Source: Deltaproteobacteria bacterium
Lineage (GTDB): Bacteria > Desulfobacterota > Desulfobulbia > Desulfobulbales > BM004
Reading direction: 5' to 3'
Assembly (NCBI GenBank): GCA_019312695.1
Contig: JAFDCT010000157.1
Location: forward strand, 1 to 15,629
Length of the DNA stretch: 15,629 bases
This document shows, in pieces, positions 7,918-15,629 of this stretch. Below the pieces are notes generated by a model. That model saw only the letters and a list, made by a program, of their open reading frames with translations. It made no database searches and had not been told where the DNA came from. The stretch's first letter is position 1. Each line of letters opens with the position of its first letter. The translations under genes were made by a program, and so were the position numbers.

Positions 7918-8724
7918 CTACTGCAAAAATAATGCTTGGCCCCAGAAAAGAATATAGTAAAGAACAGGCGCAGTAAGCAGCAGACTGTCACACCGGTCCA
8001 GCAGTCCGCCATGCCCGGGCAGTATATGTCCTGAATCTTTTACTCCTGATACACGCTTGATAAGCGATTCAGTCAAATCACCGATAATGCCCACAGCACT
8101 CAAAATAAGGCTCACAAGTGCTACCATGACAAGGTTGATTCCATCAAACAGGATTGCCGCAACTACGAGTCCTCCAAGCATCCCGCCAATAATTCCCCCA
8201 ACAGCTCCGGCTCTGGTCTTGCCTGGACTTAAAGCAGGATACAGCTTGGTATTGCCAAAGGCGCGGCCTACATAATAGGCTCCGGTATCTGAAAAAACGG
8301 TTACAGCTGTCAGGACCAGCAACCAGTAAATTCCCTGAGGCAACGACCGCAGCAGAATGATATGGGCGGAGCAAAAACCTACATAAAAGACACCAAACCA
8401 CACCCTGGCAATAAAGAGCAGGCCGTTATCCAGGGACGAATATGCCCATAAGGTGATTATAACCAAAATGAAAAAAGCCAGAAAAAGACTGGAATTTATT
8501 GCCGTACTGCCCAAGAGAGAAGCTGCTGCAAGTGGCAGAATACCAAGTATGAGAGCAGGGATGATATATTTTTGCTCGTTCGCCTGGGGCCCCATGCGCA
8601 AAAATTCATGCAGCGCCACTCCTCCACCCAGCGTAATAACAAGGCAGAACAAGGGATAGGTCCCTGCGAACAGTAATAAAAGCCAGCCTATGCCAAGGAT
8701 AAGGCCCGTGACAATTCTGCCCAT
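7918..8724 (-). CDS. cdsA: Phosphatidate cytidylyltransferase (CDP-diglyceride synthase)
   Basis: Integral membrane enzyme that makes CDP-diacylglycerol from phosphatidate and CTP, the branch point of phospholipid synthesis. The 268 residues contain several hydrophobic helices and the C-terminal CDP-alcohol signature: KR (223-224), KDSGHILPGHGGLLDRCD (229-246). The central motif DTGAYYVGRAFG (146-157) is followed by SPGKTRAG (166-173). Most relatives have KT(W/V)EG there, so Glu is replaced by Ala172 and the preceding residue by Arg171. The ATG at 8724 has GGAG at 6 bases, lying inside the end of uppS; only three bases separate the uppS stop from this start, implying translational coupling. 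Confidence 0.96.
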   Translation of the reverse strand: MGRIVTGLILGIGWLLLLFAGTYPLFCLVITLGGGVALHEFLRMGPQANEQKYIIPALILGILPLAAASLLGSTAINSSLFLAFFILVIITLWAYSSLDNGLLFIARVWFGVFYVGFCSAHIILLRSLPQGIYWLLVLTAVTVFSDTGAYYVGRAFGNTKLYPALSPGKTRAGAVGGIIGGMLGGLVVAAILFDGINLVMVALVSLILSAVGIIGDLTESLIKRVSGVKDSGHILPGHGGLLDRCDSLLLTAPVLYYILFWGQALFLQ

Positions 8725-8727
8725 GGA

Positions 8728-9486
8728 TCACTCCGCCTGCAATTGTTCACTGGTTTGCCCAAATCTTCTTTCCCGGTCCTGATAGTTCCTGATTGCTTCA
8801 ATAAGATTATCTCCCTTGAAGTCAGGCCACATGGTTTCGGTAATATACAGTTCCGCATAGGATAACTGCCAAAGGAGAAAATTGCTCAGGCGTGCTTCTC
8901 CGCCTGATCTGATAAGTAAGTCAGGATCAGGCAGGCCCACCGTGTAAAGATGGGAGGCAAAGAGCTGTTCGGAAAAATCCTCAGGATCAAACTGGCCGCT
9001 GACACATTTTTCCGCCATGATACTGGCTGCTCTGACAATCTCGGCACGGCTGCCGTAACTTAAAGCCAGATTCAGCACCAGACTTGGCTTATCACCGGTT
9101 TTCAAGGCAGTCTTCTGGATAACCTCGTTAAGTATCTTCTGTATATCAGCTGGCAGTTTATCAGTTTCCCCGATACAGCGCAGGGAAATATCATTTTGCA
9201 GCATACTTTGCAGTTCTGATTTAAGGTAGGTCTTGAGCAGGGCCATAATGCCCTGGACCTCCATGGAAGGCCTTTTCCAATTTTCGGTTGAAAAAGCATA
9301 AAGGGTGAGAACCTCCAGGTTCAACTCTCTGGCTGTTCTTACAATATCTTTGACAGATTCTGTTCCTGCCTTGTGCCCCATTATTCTAGGCAGATTGCGC
9401 TGTTTCGCCCATCTGCCGTTGCCATCCATAATAATGGCAACATGTCGGGGAATCCTCTTCGGATCGAGAACCGGATTTTCAAGCAT
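8728..9486 (-). CDS. uppS: Isoprenyl transferase (undecaprenyl diphosphate synthase)
   Basis: Cis-prenyltransferase that adds isopentenyl units to farnesyl diphosphate, giving the C55 lipid carrier for peptidoglycan and O-antigen. The 252 residues match the family: RHVAIIMDGNGRWAKQR with catalytic Asp21, GHKAG (37-41), LTLYAFSTENWKRP (60-73), and the diphosphate-binding IRSGGEARLSNFLLWQ (192-207) followed by ELYITETMWPDF. The ATG at 9486 is needed to keep the residues before the catalytic Asp; no Shine-Dalgarno is visible next to it, and the GGAGG at the end of frr is about 35 bases away. Translation is probably coupled to frr, which ends 30 bases upstream. Confidence 0.96.
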   Translation of the reverse strand: MLENPVLDPKRIPRHVAIIMDGNGRWAKQRNLPRIMGHKAGTESVKDIVRTARELNLEVLTLYAFSTENWKRPSMEVQGIMALLKTYLKSELQSMLQNDISLRCIGETDKLPADIQKILNEVIQKTALKTGDKPSLVLNLALSYGSRAEIVRAASIMAEKCVSGQFDPEDFSEQLFASHLYTVGLPDPDLLIRSGGEARLSNFLLWQLSYAELYITETMWPDFKGDNLIEAIRNYQDRERRFGQTSEQLQAE

Positions 9487-9516
9487 AACGGATCATTATT
9501 TACTTCAGAAGATGAT

Positions 9517-10074
9517 CTATACCTCCATCACTTCATTTTCTTTGTCAGCGGCCACTTCATCTATCTTTGCAATACAATCGTCTGTTTCTTTCTGGGCCTC
9601 GTCCTGAAGCTTGAATTGCTCATCTTCTGAGATTTCTTTGTTTTTCTTTTGTTTTTTCAGGGTATCAATGGCATCACGACGGTGATTCCGGACAGCGATA
9701 CGGTATTCCTCGGCAATCTTTTTGACGATCTTGACAAGTTCTTTGCGTCGCTCTTCTGTCAGCTGAGGGATGTTAATACGGATGACCTTACCGTCATTTA
9801 CCGGGGTCAGGCCCAGTTCAGATTTCAAAATGGCCTTCTCAATACTTGACATGACCTGGGGATCCCAGGGCTGAATAACAATCTGCCTGCTTTCCGGTAT
9901 GGTGAGGGTAGCCACCTGGTTCAGTGGCATGGAAGAACTGTAGGCCTCAACCTTAATCCCGTCCAAAAGCGACAATGAAGCCCTGCCTGTGCGAATCCTG
10001 GTCAACTCCTGTTTAAAAGCCTCAAGGCTTTTATCCATTTTTTCAACCATTCCCAGTATTACTTCACTTGTCAT
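9517..10074 (-). CDS. frr: Ribosome recycling factor
   Basis: Splits post-termination ribosomes together with EF-G. The 185 residues are the normal length. Recognisable segments: ELTRIRTGRASLSLLDGI (the RTGRA signature), SSSMPLNQVATLTIPESR, IQPWDP, NDGKVIRINIPQLTEERR, and a C-terminal charged coiled helix KKQKKNKEISEDE. Two adjacent ATG codons occur (10077 and 10074). A strong AAAGGAGAG sits three bases before the first and six before the second, so I chose the second. Lies 60 bases after pyrH, in the usual tsf-pyrH-frr order. Confidence 0.97.
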   Translation of the reverse strand: MTSEVILGMVEKMDKSLEAFKQELTRIRTGRASLSLLDGIKVEAYSSSMPLNQVATLTIPESRQIVIQPWDPQVMSSIEKAILKSELGLTPVNDGKVIRINIPQLTEERRKELVKIVKKIAEEYRIAVRNHRRDAIDTLKKQKKNKEISEDEQFKLQDEAQKETDDCIAKIDEVAADKENEVMEV

Positions 10075-10134
10075 CATACTCTCCTTTCGGTCGGTTACAG
10101 GCTGTTAAGTATATATATTTCCAGATGTTGTTGA

Positions 10135-10848
10135 TTATTGCACTATAGTACCGACATGTTCGCCGCACATTGCCCTCTTGATATTAGCGGGAATCTTCAT
10201 GTTCAGAACAATAACCGGCTTATTATTATCACGCGCTAATGATATGGCAGCCGCATCCATTATCCTGAGGCCTTTTTTTAGGACATCAGAATAGGTCAGG
10301 GTATCAAATTTTACTGCGTCAGGGTGAGTGAGCGGGTCCTTGTCATAGACACCATCGACCCTGGTTGCCTTGCAGATAAGATCCGCTTCAATTTCCAGAG
10401 CCCGGATAACCGCTGCTGTATCAGTAGTAAAATAAGGCGTCCCGATTCCGGCGGCAAAAACAACTACCCTGCCCTTCTCAAGATGACGAATCGCTCTCCG
10501 ACGGATATACGGTTCACAAACACTCGGCATCGGAAAGGCAGACATTACCCTGGTGACTATGTTATTACGTTCGAGCGCATCCTGAATCGCCAGGCTGTTA
10601 ATTACTGTTGCCAGCATGCCCATATTATCCGCTGTGCTTCTGTCCATGCCCCTCGAGGCACCCGCAACACCCCTGAAGATATTCCCTGCCCCGATGACCA
10701 GCCCTACCTCCATTTTCAGGTCAACCAGTTGCTTTACTTCACCTGCAACATAGTTCAGAACTTCGGTGCTGATACCAAATTCGGTATCACCCATCAGAGC
10801 TTCACCGCTGAGCTTCAACATTACTCTTTTGTATGGTGTGGCGGTCAT
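10135..10848 (-). CDS. pyrH: Uridylate kinase (UMP kinase)
   Basis: Phosphorylates UMP to UDP in pyrimidine nucleotide synthesis. Bacterial UMP kinases are hexamers of the amino-acid-kinase fold. The 237 residues match the family: KLSGEAL (12-18), GAGNIFRG (53-60), [19 protein letters not shown] (69-87), [11 protein letters not shown], and [12 protein letters not shown]. The start ATG at 10848 has AAGGAA at seven bases. It begins 57 bases after the tsf stop. Confident. Confidence 0.98.
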   Translation of the reverse strand: MTATPYKRVMLKLSGEALMGDTEFGISTEVLNYVAGEVKQLVDLKMEVGLVIGAGNIFRGVAGASRGMDRSTADNMGMLATVINSLAIQDALERNNIVTRVMSAFPMPSVCEPYIRRRAIRHLEKGRVVVFAAGIGTPYFTTDTAAVIRALEIEADLICKATRVDGVYDKDPLTHPDAVKFDTLTYSDVLKKGLRIMDAAAISLARDNNKPVIVLNMKIPANIKRAMCGEHVGTIVQ

Positions 10849-10905
10849 CTGTTTGTTCCTTGCTTAAAGGGGGTTATAGACTGTTTAACACGTTCTTCTA
10901 GTGAT

Positions 10906-11505
10906 TCAGGCGTCAGTGCCAACCTGAAAGCGGGCAAATCTCTTCACTGTTATATTCTCTCCCATCTTTGCGATCAAGTCATTTAACAGGTCCTGGACGC
11001 TCAAATCGGGATTTTTGACAAATTTCTGCTCCAATAGGCTTACTTCAGCGAAAAACTTATCCAGCTTGCCGGTAACCATTTTTTCAGCAATGTTTTCAGG
11101 TTTTCCTGAATCCATGGCTTGTTTTTTATAAATTTCGGCTTCCCGGGTTACCAGATCTTCAGGAATATCCTCACGTCTGACAGCCACAGGGCTCATGGCC
11201 GCTATATGCATGGCAATCTCCCTGGCAAAGTTCTGGAAATCGTCTGTTTTGGCAACAAAGTCTGTTTCACAGTTGACCTCAATCATGACGCCAAGTTTAC
11301 CCCCGGCATGGATATACGTTTGGACCACACCTTCACTGGTGGACCGGCCGGCCCGTTTCTGGGCTACAGCCAACCCTTTCTGGCGCAGAAGGTCTATCGC
11401 CTTTTCCATATCACCATCGGTTTCACCCAGGGCTTTTTTGCAATCCATCATGCCCGCATTGGTCTTATCCCGAAGTTCTTTAACCATTTGACTTGTAATT
11501 TTCAC
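10906..11505 (-). CDS. tsf: Translation elongation factor Ts (short form)
   Basis: Guanine nucleotide exchange factor for EF-Tu. The N-terminal UBA-like domain is KELRDKTNAGMMDCKKALGETDGDMEKAIDLLR in part (residues 9-41); the EF-Tu contact motif TDFVAKTDDF lies at 81-90. At 199 residues it is much shorter than E. coli EF-Ts (283) and resembles the short Thermus-type form, with most of the second core subdomain absent and only a compact C-terminal segment ending ENITVKRFARFQV. The start is GTG at 11505, with a good AGGAG seven bases upstream. It is separated from rpsB by an unusually structured 276-base spacer. Confidence 0.97.
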   Translation of the reverse strand: MKITSQMVKELRDKTNAGMMDCKKALGETDGDMEKAIDLLRQKGLAVAQKRAGRSTSEGVVQTYIHAGGKLGVMIEVNCETDFVAKTDDFQNFAREIAMHIAAMSPVAVRREDIPEDLVTREAEIYKKQAMDSGKPENIAEKMVTGKLDKFFAEVSLLEQKFVKNPDLSVQDLLNDLIAKMGENITVKRFARFQVGTDA

Positions 11506-11781
11506 AATAATTCTCCTTTACAAACATCCTGTGTAACATGTTAATTATGTGTTTTTAATTTTTTCAATTTTCAGATATCCCCTTTCGTCCTCATGCCGAA
11601 AAGAATCTGCAGCTCTTTATTCCACTTGCAAGTGAGCAGCATAAAGGTGAAGCAGCCCGGTTTTGCAGGCTTTATTCACCTTTGTTTTGATAAATATTGA
11701 ATCGAAAATGAACTGTTTTATTTGCAGTTAAAAACAGTCGTTTAACAAGAACCTGACAAACTCAGCTGAATGAAAGCGGGT
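11506..11781 (-). promoter_or_regulatory. rpsB-tsf spacer with hairpin (11643-11683) and palindrome (11623-11634)
   Basis: This 276-base spacer holds no convincing ORF. Bases 11643-11651 (aaaggtgaa) are exactly complementary to 11675-11683 (ttcaccttt), with an inner AGCC/GGCT helix, so the RNA can form a two-part hairpin. There is no proper U tract after it, so it is not a standard terminator. A perfect 12-base palindrome CACTTGCAAGTG follows at 11623-11634. E. coli also has a long rpsB-tsf spacer with partial termination, so an attenuating or stability role is plausible but not shown. Confidence 0.4.
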
Positions 11782-12576
11782 TTAATCCTGGTCACCGAAG
11801 TCTTCCTCAGTCTGCACATCCTCGGAAACTTCTTCGGGGTTTGCTGCCATTGCCTGCTCAACCATCTCCTCAACAACAGCATCCTTTTCCTTCAACTGAG
11901 AACGACCGTTCAACACTGCTTCGGCAATTGCTGAAGTGATTAATTTGATTGCCCTGATCGCATCATCATTGCCGGGAATAATGTGGGCAATGCCCTCCGG
12001 ATCACAATTTGTATCTGCCAGGGCAACTACCGGGATATGAAGTTTGTTGGCTTCCTTGACAACGATCTGCTCTTTATTGGGATCAATGACGAAAACAACG
12101 GCAGGCAGGCTGCGCATATTCTTGATACCGCCAATATTGCGCTCAAGCTTAACCCGCTCTTTTTCCATCAGCAGGACTTCTTTCTTGGGGAACCTGTTAA
12201 TGGAGCCGTCTTCCTGCATTGCTTCTATGCTCTTTAACCTCTCGACCCCTTTCTTGATGGTCTGGAAATTGGTCAAAGTACCGCCCAGCCAGCGATGGTT
12301 GATGTAATACATGCCACAACGGGAGGCTTGCTCTTTGATAATTGCCTGGGCCTGACGTTTGGTACCTACAAAAAGGACATAACCGCCTTTTGATGTCTCC
12401 TCGACCACGTAATCATAGGCTTTTCTGAATAACTTGATGGACTTGTCGAGGTTGATAATATAAATCCCGTTGCGCGGCGCAAAAATATACGGTTTCATTT
12501 TTGGGTTCCAGCGCCGCGTCTGATGACCGAAATGGAGTCCGGCCTCCAGCATCTGTTTCATGGTAATTCCTGACAT
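11782..12576 (-). CDS. rpsB: Small ribosomal subunit protein S2
   Basis: Component of the 30S subunit, added late and needed for S1 binding. From the ATG at 12576 the protein has 264 residues starting [19 protein letters not shown], the family N-terminus. Further family segments: [68 protein letters not shown]. The C-terminal tail is strongly acidic (EEMVEQ...EEDFGDQD). A longer frame runs up to a TTG at 12654, but the ATG has an excellent GGAGG at six bases, so the extension is leader. Its mRNA starts in a 213-base leader with a plausible promoter; in other bacteria S2 represses its own operon through this leader. Confidence 0.98.
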   Translation of the reverse strand: MSGITMKQMLEAGLHFGHQTRRWNPKMKPYIFAPRNGIYIINLDKSIKLFRKAYDYVVEETSKGGYVLFVGTKRQAQAIIKEQASRCGMYYINHRWLGGTLTNFQTIKKGVERLKSIEAMQEDGSINRFPKKEVLLMEKERVKLERNIGGIKNMRSLPAVVFVIDPNKEQIVVKEANKLHIPVVALADTNCDPEGIAHIIPGNDDAIRAIKLITSAIAEAVLNGRSQLKEKDAVVEEMVEQAMAANPEEVSEDVQTEEDFGDQD

Positions 12577-12730
12577 ACTTTTCCTCCGAATTTTTGGTTT
12601 TTTCCTCCACCCTTTGCCCCGCCCCGTAAAGGGAACCAAGGGGTTCTTTTTCAATAGGGTGTGTGTATTTGGAAACCGTTGCCGCCTTCCAGCTCTTCAG
12701 GCCAATGGCCTTATCAACATAAAACGAGAT
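12577..12730 (-). promoter_or_regulatory. rpsB 5' leader
   Basis: The transcribed region between the candidate promoter and the rpsB start contains a six-pair hairpin (12610-12615 with 12628-12633, CCCTTT/AAAGGG, loop 12) and two GGAGG sequences, the nearer one serving rpsB. Autoregulation by S2 through its mRNA leader is known in E. coli; whether this leader is equivalent is inference, and I do not recognise the described rpsB RNA motif here. Confidence 0.35.
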
Positions 12731-12759
12731 TCTATACCATTTGTGGTCTTATTTTGCAA
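12731..12759 (-). promoter_or_regulatory. Candidate sigma-70 promoter for the rpsB operon
   Basis: On the minus strand TTGCAA (12754-12759) and TATAGA (12731-12736) are separated by exactly 17 bases. Each matches the consensus at four of six positions. The location, about 155 bases before rpsB and just after the preceding gene, suits a start of the long rpsB-to-relA transcript. Confidence 0.5.
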
Positions 12760-12789
12760 ATGAATCTCAACTATTGAAACCTGACTTCA

Positions 12790-13566
12790 TTATTTGTGCC
12801 TGAGCTGCCCTGTCCCTGTTAAAATATACTTCAGCCATTCAAAACCGAACTTGAGCAGAGCCTCGTCATCGCAGGCCAGGGTCCTGCGCTGGGAGCTTCC
12901 GAGCTTGAACTGCTCAAAAAGCCTGTTCTGTTCTGCAAACAGACGGAAACCGTCGATGTTGTAGCATACCATAAATGCTATCTGCTGGCGTGGTCCCCCT
13001 GTACCCTCCCCCTGCCAGGGATTTTTGGAAAACAGGGTTTCAACTTCTGCCCAGAGATCATTGACTGCATTATAATGCTGGACCTTTTGGTCCCGGAGCC
13101 AGGACTTTACGGTCCATTCCTTTTTTTCTTTATGCCCCAGACAATAAAAATGACTGGTCATAAAGTAATATTCTTTCAACCTGCCCCTGGTTGGACTGCG
13201 GTCAACAGCTCTTTCCAGTGGGTAGGTCCTGCAGGCAGTCGGCCGGTCTTCATAAACTGTGCAGCCTTGCCGGTCCAGAAACGGACAGGTCTGCTCAACA
13301 TTTTCCGTCATCTTGAGCATGACAGCCGGGAAAAAAGGATGGCTGGAAGGCCCCAGTCTCGTATGACAGCGCATGAATTCCTCGGATGAAATGGACAGGC
13401 GGTTCTTTAACCTGATAATATCATAGGGGTAAAGGATCAAATCCAGTTTGCGGCAGCATGACATATAGCACTTCACATCAGGTCCGCAACGGAAATGAAA
13501 CACCGAACTGCCCAGTGGCTCCATACCTTTCGGGAACTCTTTTTTTATGTCATCGTTTTTGGTCAT
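12790..13566 (-). CDS. YkgJ-type cysteine-cluster protein (putative metal or Fe-S binding)
   Basis: A 258-residue protein of unknown function. Its N-terminal half has the cysteine pattern of the YkgJ/UPF0153 family: Cys27, Cys33, and the pair Cys37-Cys38 (FRCGPDVKCYMSCCRK), then Cys94, Cys102 and Cys112 in QTCPFLDRQGCTVYEDRPTA, the usual CPFL...C.VY..RP..CR.YP arrangement, plus Cys142. The family is thought to bind zinc or an iron-sulfur cluster, without a settled role. The C-terminal half (about 150-258) has no motif I recognise. No signal peptide or membrane segment. The ATG at 13566 has only a weak AGG at eight bases. It lies alone between the rplQ terminator and the rpsB promoter; no terminator separates it from rpsB, so readthrough into the ribosomal operon is possible. 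Confidence 0.85.
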   Translation of the reverse strand: MTKNDDIKKEFPKGMEPLGSSVFHFRCGPDVKCYMSCCRKLDLILYPYDIIRLKNRLSISSEEFMRCHTRLGPSSHPFFPAVMLKMTENVEQTCPFLDRQGCTVYEDRPTACRTYPLERAVDRSPTRGRLKEYYFMTSHFYCLGHKEKKEWTVKSWLRDQKVQHYNAVNDLWAEVETLFSKNPWQGEGTGGPRQQIAFMVCYNIDGFRLFAEQNRLFEQFKLGSSQRRTLACDDEALLKFGFEWLKYILTGTGQLRHK

Positions 13567-13784
13567 GCTTAGCCTAATTCTTCAATGTATCTTCCACTCA
13601 TGCATTTTAATACCTGCTGTTCGATACCGGTTTCTAAGTCTTCTTTTTTTAACCAGAGTTACCAAAACCAGTTATCGAGTGAAGCGATTTTTTTAAACTC
13701 ACGGCAGATTTAAGCAGCGCCGGGCAGTCACGCTTTGTGGCCAGCAGGGAAAACGGCGGGTGATCGGCTGCCCCTTTCTTTGAC

Positions 13785-13807
13785 CCGTTTCTTTGATAAA
13801 GAAACGG
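13785..13807. repeat. Perfect 10-bp inverted repeat with 3-base loop
   Basis: CCGTTTCTTT (13785-13794), loop gat, AAAGAAACGG (13798-13807). It lies just beyond the rplQ terminator and could reinforce it or be the end of a mobile or palindromic repeat. No U tract of its own is seen on either strand. Confidence 0.55.
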
Positions 13808-13810
13808 ACT

Positions 13811-13856
13811 ATAAAACAACAAAAAACCGGTATGATTTTTTCTCATACCGGTTTTG
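13811..13856 (-). terminator. Rho-independent terminator of the rpsD-rpoA-rplQ operon
   Basis: A perfect 13-pair stem (13823-13835 with 13843-13855, core CCGGTATGA/TCATACCGG) with a seven-base loop is followed on the minus strand by TTTTTTGTTGTTTTAT. It begins about 37 bases after the rplQ stop. This is a textbook intrinsic terminator for leftward transcription. Confidence 0.9.
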
Positions 13857-13892
13857 CTCAAGCAATATAAAATCCAGCCAGAAACTTTTTAT

Positions 13893-14276
13893 TTAATTAG
13901 TTGCAGCCTCTGATTCTTCAGTAAAATTTACCAGTTCAATAATTGCCATCGGAGCTGCATCTCCCGACCTGCTTCCGGTACGAATTATACGGGTGTAACC
14001 ACCGTTACGATCCATATATTCATCTTTCAGTTTGGTAAAAAGTTTATCGACAACCTTCTTACTGCGAACAACAGCAAGAGCCTGCCTCCTGGCATGCAGG
14101 TCACCCCTTTTTGCCAGGGTAATCATTTTATCTGCCAGCCTTCGTAATTCCTTGGCTTTCGGCGTTGTTGTCACAATCCTCTCATGCTCAAGCAGAGAAG
14201 TTACCATGTTTCGCATCATGGCCTGCTGGTGTGAACTGTTACGCCCGAGCCTTCTCCCGGCTTTTCTATGTCTCAT
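13893..14276 (-). CDS. rplQ: Large ribosomal subunit protein L17
   Basis: 50S subunit protein near the exit tunnel. The 127 residues match the E. coli length. Family segments: [56 protein letters not shown], and the C-terminal [25 protein letters not shown]. The ATG at 14276 has GAGGTG seven bases upstream. It begins 15 bases after the rpoA stop and ends the alpha operon just before the terminator. Confidence 0.98.
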   Translation of the reverse strand: MRHRKAGRRLGRNSSHQQAMMRNMVTSLLEHERIVTTTPKAKELRRLADKMITLAKRGDLHARRQALAVVRSKKVVDKLFTKLKDEYMDRNGGYTRIIRTGSRSGDAAPMAIIELVNFTEESEAATN

Positions 14277-14291
14277 CGGTATACACCTCGC

Positions 14292-15341
14292 TTAAATATT
14301 CTCTTCTTCTGCTTTAGCTTCAGCCGGTACCGGGGGCTCCCACTCATCAATCTTCATGCCTAAAGACAGGTCCATCTCTTCGAGGAGCTGTTTGATCTCA
14401 TTTAATGACTTACGGCCAAAATTTTTGGTCTTCAGCATCTCGGCTTCTGTTCTTTGCACTAATTCGCCGATATACGTGATATTGGCATTTTTCAAGCAGT
14501 TTGCTGAGCGGACCGAAAGCTCGAGGTCCTCAACCGTACGATAGAGATTTTCATTCAGCGGCGGCTCTTCACTTTCTTCTCTTTCCTCAATTTCGGGTTC
14601 AGCCTTTTCTTCGTCGAAATTGATAAATATCGTCATGTGCTCCTTGAGTATCTTGGAAGCATAAGCCAAAGCATTTTCAGGTTTAACGCTGCCATCCGTG
14701 TGGATTTCCAGGGTCAACTTATCGTAGTCAGTCTGCTGTCCGACTCGGGCCTGGGTAACGATATACTGCACTTTCTTGACAGGAGTAAAAATCGAATCAA
14801 TCGGAATGACCCCTATAGGCTGATCATCTGCCTTATTCATCTCAGCCGGCCGGTAGCCTTTGCCCCATTTAACTTCAAGCTCAGCTTCAAACTTCCCGTT
14901 TCCGGTAATCGTGCAGATGTGCTGCTCCGGATTCATAACTTCTACGGAACCATCTGAAATTATATCCGCAGCGGTTACCGGTCCCTTATCTTTTTTACTG
15001 ATCTGAACCGTTTGCCCTTCTGCTGTATTAAGCTTGAGTCGTACTTCCTTAAGGTTCAGAATTACTTCAGTGACATCTTCCAGAATCCCGGGGATAGCGG
15101 TAAATTCATGCAAAGCACCTTCAATCCTGATAGAAGTGATTGCCGCTCCCTGGATGGATGAAAGAAGAATCCGGCGCAATGAATTGCCGATGGTGGTAGC
15201 AAATCCACGCTCCAGAGGTTGACAGACAAATTTACCGTACGATTCGTTATGACTATCCTTATCGACTTCAAGTCGATCGGGTTGAATCAGTTCGGACCAG
15301 TTCTTATAAAAGGGAGATTCCTCAATAAGGTTTTCAGTCAT
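14292..15341 (-). CDS. rpoA: DNA-directed RNA polymerase alpha subunit
   Basis: Alpha dimer scaffold for RNA polymerase assembly, with a C-terminal domain that contacts UP elements and activators. Of 349 residues, the N-terminal domain (about 15-240) includes [20 protein letters not shown] (43-62). An acidic linker (about 243-262) follows. The C-terminal domain (about 265-328) includes [13 protein letters not shown] (274-286), with Arg278 and Asn281 equivalent to the DNA-contacting R265 and N268 of E. coli, and [13 protein letters not shown] charged tail of about 20 residues lies beyond the usual end. The ATG at 15341 has AAGGGA nine bases upstream. It starts 23 bases after rpsD. Confidence 0.99.
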   Translation of the reverse strand: MTENLIEESPFYKNWSELIQPDRLEVDKDSHNESYGKFVCQPLERGFATTIGNSLRRILLSSIQGAAITSIRIEGALHEFTAIPGILEDVTEVILNLKEVRLKLNTAEGQTVQISKKDKGPVTAADIISDGSVEVMNPEQHICTITGNGKFEAELEVKWGKGYRPAEMNKADDQPIGVIPIDSIFTPVKKVQYIVTQARVGQQTDYDKLTLEIHTDGSVKPENALAYASKILKEHMTIFINFDEEKAEPEIEEREESEEPPLNENLYRTVEDLELSVRSANCLKNANITYIGELVQRTEAEMLKTKNFGRKSLNEIKQLLEEMDLSLGMKIDEWEPPVPAEAKAEEENI

Positions 15342-15364
15342 GGTAGGTTTTCCCTTGGTTTTTA

Positions 15365-15629
15365 TTATTTAGAATAAAGTTCAACTATCAACTGTTCCTG
15401 AATAGGCATCGTGACCTCATGCCGTTCAGGCATACTCTTGACACTGCCCTGCAGGGCATCCCTGTCAAGTTCCAACCAGCTTGGCACTCCCCGGCGGGCT
15501 ACGGCATCAAGGCTCTCATTGATAGCCTGATTCTTTTTGCTCTTTTCCTTGAGGGTAATCACGTCGCCGACGGAAACCAGAAAGGAAGGGATATTGACTT
15601 TTTTGCCATTAACCAGAACATGACTATGC
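15365..15629 (-). CDS. rpsD: Small ribosomal subunit protein S4, C-terminal part (5' end outside window)
   Basis: The final 87 codons are present, with the frame open to the window's right edge. It begins inside the S4 RNA-binding domain: [20 protein letters not shown], followed by [11 protein letters not shown], and ends [14 protein letters not shown]...[14 protein letters not shown], the conserved S4 C-terminus. S4 starts 30S assembly and represses the alpha operon in enterobacteria. The frame continues past the internal GTG at 15562, which is not the true start. Order rpsD-rpoA-rplQ is the standard end of the alpha operon. Confidence 0.97.
   Translation of the reverse strand, partial: HSHVLVNGKKVNIPSFLVSVGDVITLKEKSKKNQAINESLDAVARRGVPSWLELDRDALQGSVKSMPERHEVTMPIQEQLIVELYSK

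Larger units (their letters stand above)
13567..13892. other. 326-base spacer between the YkgJ-type gene and rplQ, with palindrome
   Basis: No supported gene. Going left from rplQ it holds the rplQ terminator (13811-13856), then a perfect ten-pair palindrome CCGTTTCTTT/AAAGAAACGG with a three-base loop (13785-13807). A GC-rich stretch of about 100 bases (13690-13790) then gives way to AT-rich sequence with the start region of the YkgJ-type gene. Part of the palindrome (gtttctttga) is imperfectly repeated at 13774-13782. The look is of a small dispersed intergenic repeat, which I cannot confirm from one copy. Confidence 0.4.

Noticed and set aside
10324..10986. 220-codon open frame on the plus strand across pyrH and the end of tsf
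   Set aside because: Antisense shadow of two well-recognised genes; composition is not protein-like.
12577..12654. 26-codon N-terminal extension of rpsB from TTG
   Set aside because: S2 proteins begin at the ATG at 12576, which has an ideal GGAGG; the extension is untranslated leader.
13649..13861. 70-codon open frame on the minus strand in the rplQ downstream spacer
   Set aside because: It starts inside the terminator stem and runs through the palindrome; no start signal. More likely part of a repeat than a gene.
1..15629. CRISPR array, tRNA, IS element, prophage or defence genes
   Set aside because: No regularly spaced direct repeats, no cloverleaf-like tRNA sequence and no transposase, integrase or nuclease motifs were seen on either strand.

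Overview
The window looks like a housekeeping chromosome segment from a Gram-negative bacterium of moderate GC. Gene order and protein style (bacterial-type ProRS with an editing insertion, short EF-Ts, tsaB-ispG-proS following rseP) suggest a sulfate reducer or relative in Desulfobacterota, perhaps near Desulfobulbales. That placement is inference from memory of gene order, not a search. All sixteen genes I accept lie on the minus strand, so transcription runs from high to low coordinates. I see no tRNA, rRNA, CRISPR, IS element, phage gene or defence system.

From the right edge: the end of the alpha ribosomal operon, rpsD (its 5' part lies outside), rpoA and rplQ, closed by a strong intrinsic terminator at about 13811-13856. 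A 326-base spacer with a palindromic, possibly repetitive element follows. Next comes a cysteine-cluster protein of the YkgJ type (12790-13566) and a 213-base leader with a plausible sigma-70 promoter. Then a long, tightly packed run: rpsB, tsf, pyrH, frr (translation and UMP kinase); uppS, cdsA, dxr, rseP (isoprenoid carrier, phospholipid and membrane-proteolysis functions); tsaB, ispG, proS (tRNA t6A modification, MEP pathway, prolyl-tRNA synthetase); and a RelA/SpoT homologue cut by the left edge.

The genes tie translation capacity (S2, EF-Ts, RRF, ProRS, t6A) to envelope precursor supply (Dxr and IspG in the MEP pathway, UppS making the C55 carrier, CdsA making CDP-diacylglycerol) and to the stringent response. 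rpsB-tsf-pyrH-frr-uppS-cdsA-dxr-rseP is a variant of the well-known proteobacterial cluster, but tsaB-ispG-proS-relA follows rseP where E. coli has bamA.

The most interesting observation is in the RelA/SpoT homologue. Its N-terminal hydrolase domain has lost the HD...ED signature (it reads HG...KQ) and an arginine-containing motif upstream, while the synthetase domain is intact and keeps the RxKD motif usually seen in bifunctional enzymes. It is therefore predicted to be a synthetase-only (p)ppGpp enzyme reached by a route different from gammaproteobacterial RelA. Smaller observations concern hairpins and displaced Shine-Dalgarno sequences before relA, tsaB and dxr, and a 16-base motif shared by the relA and proS leaders. 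I found no clearly undescribed multi-gene system.
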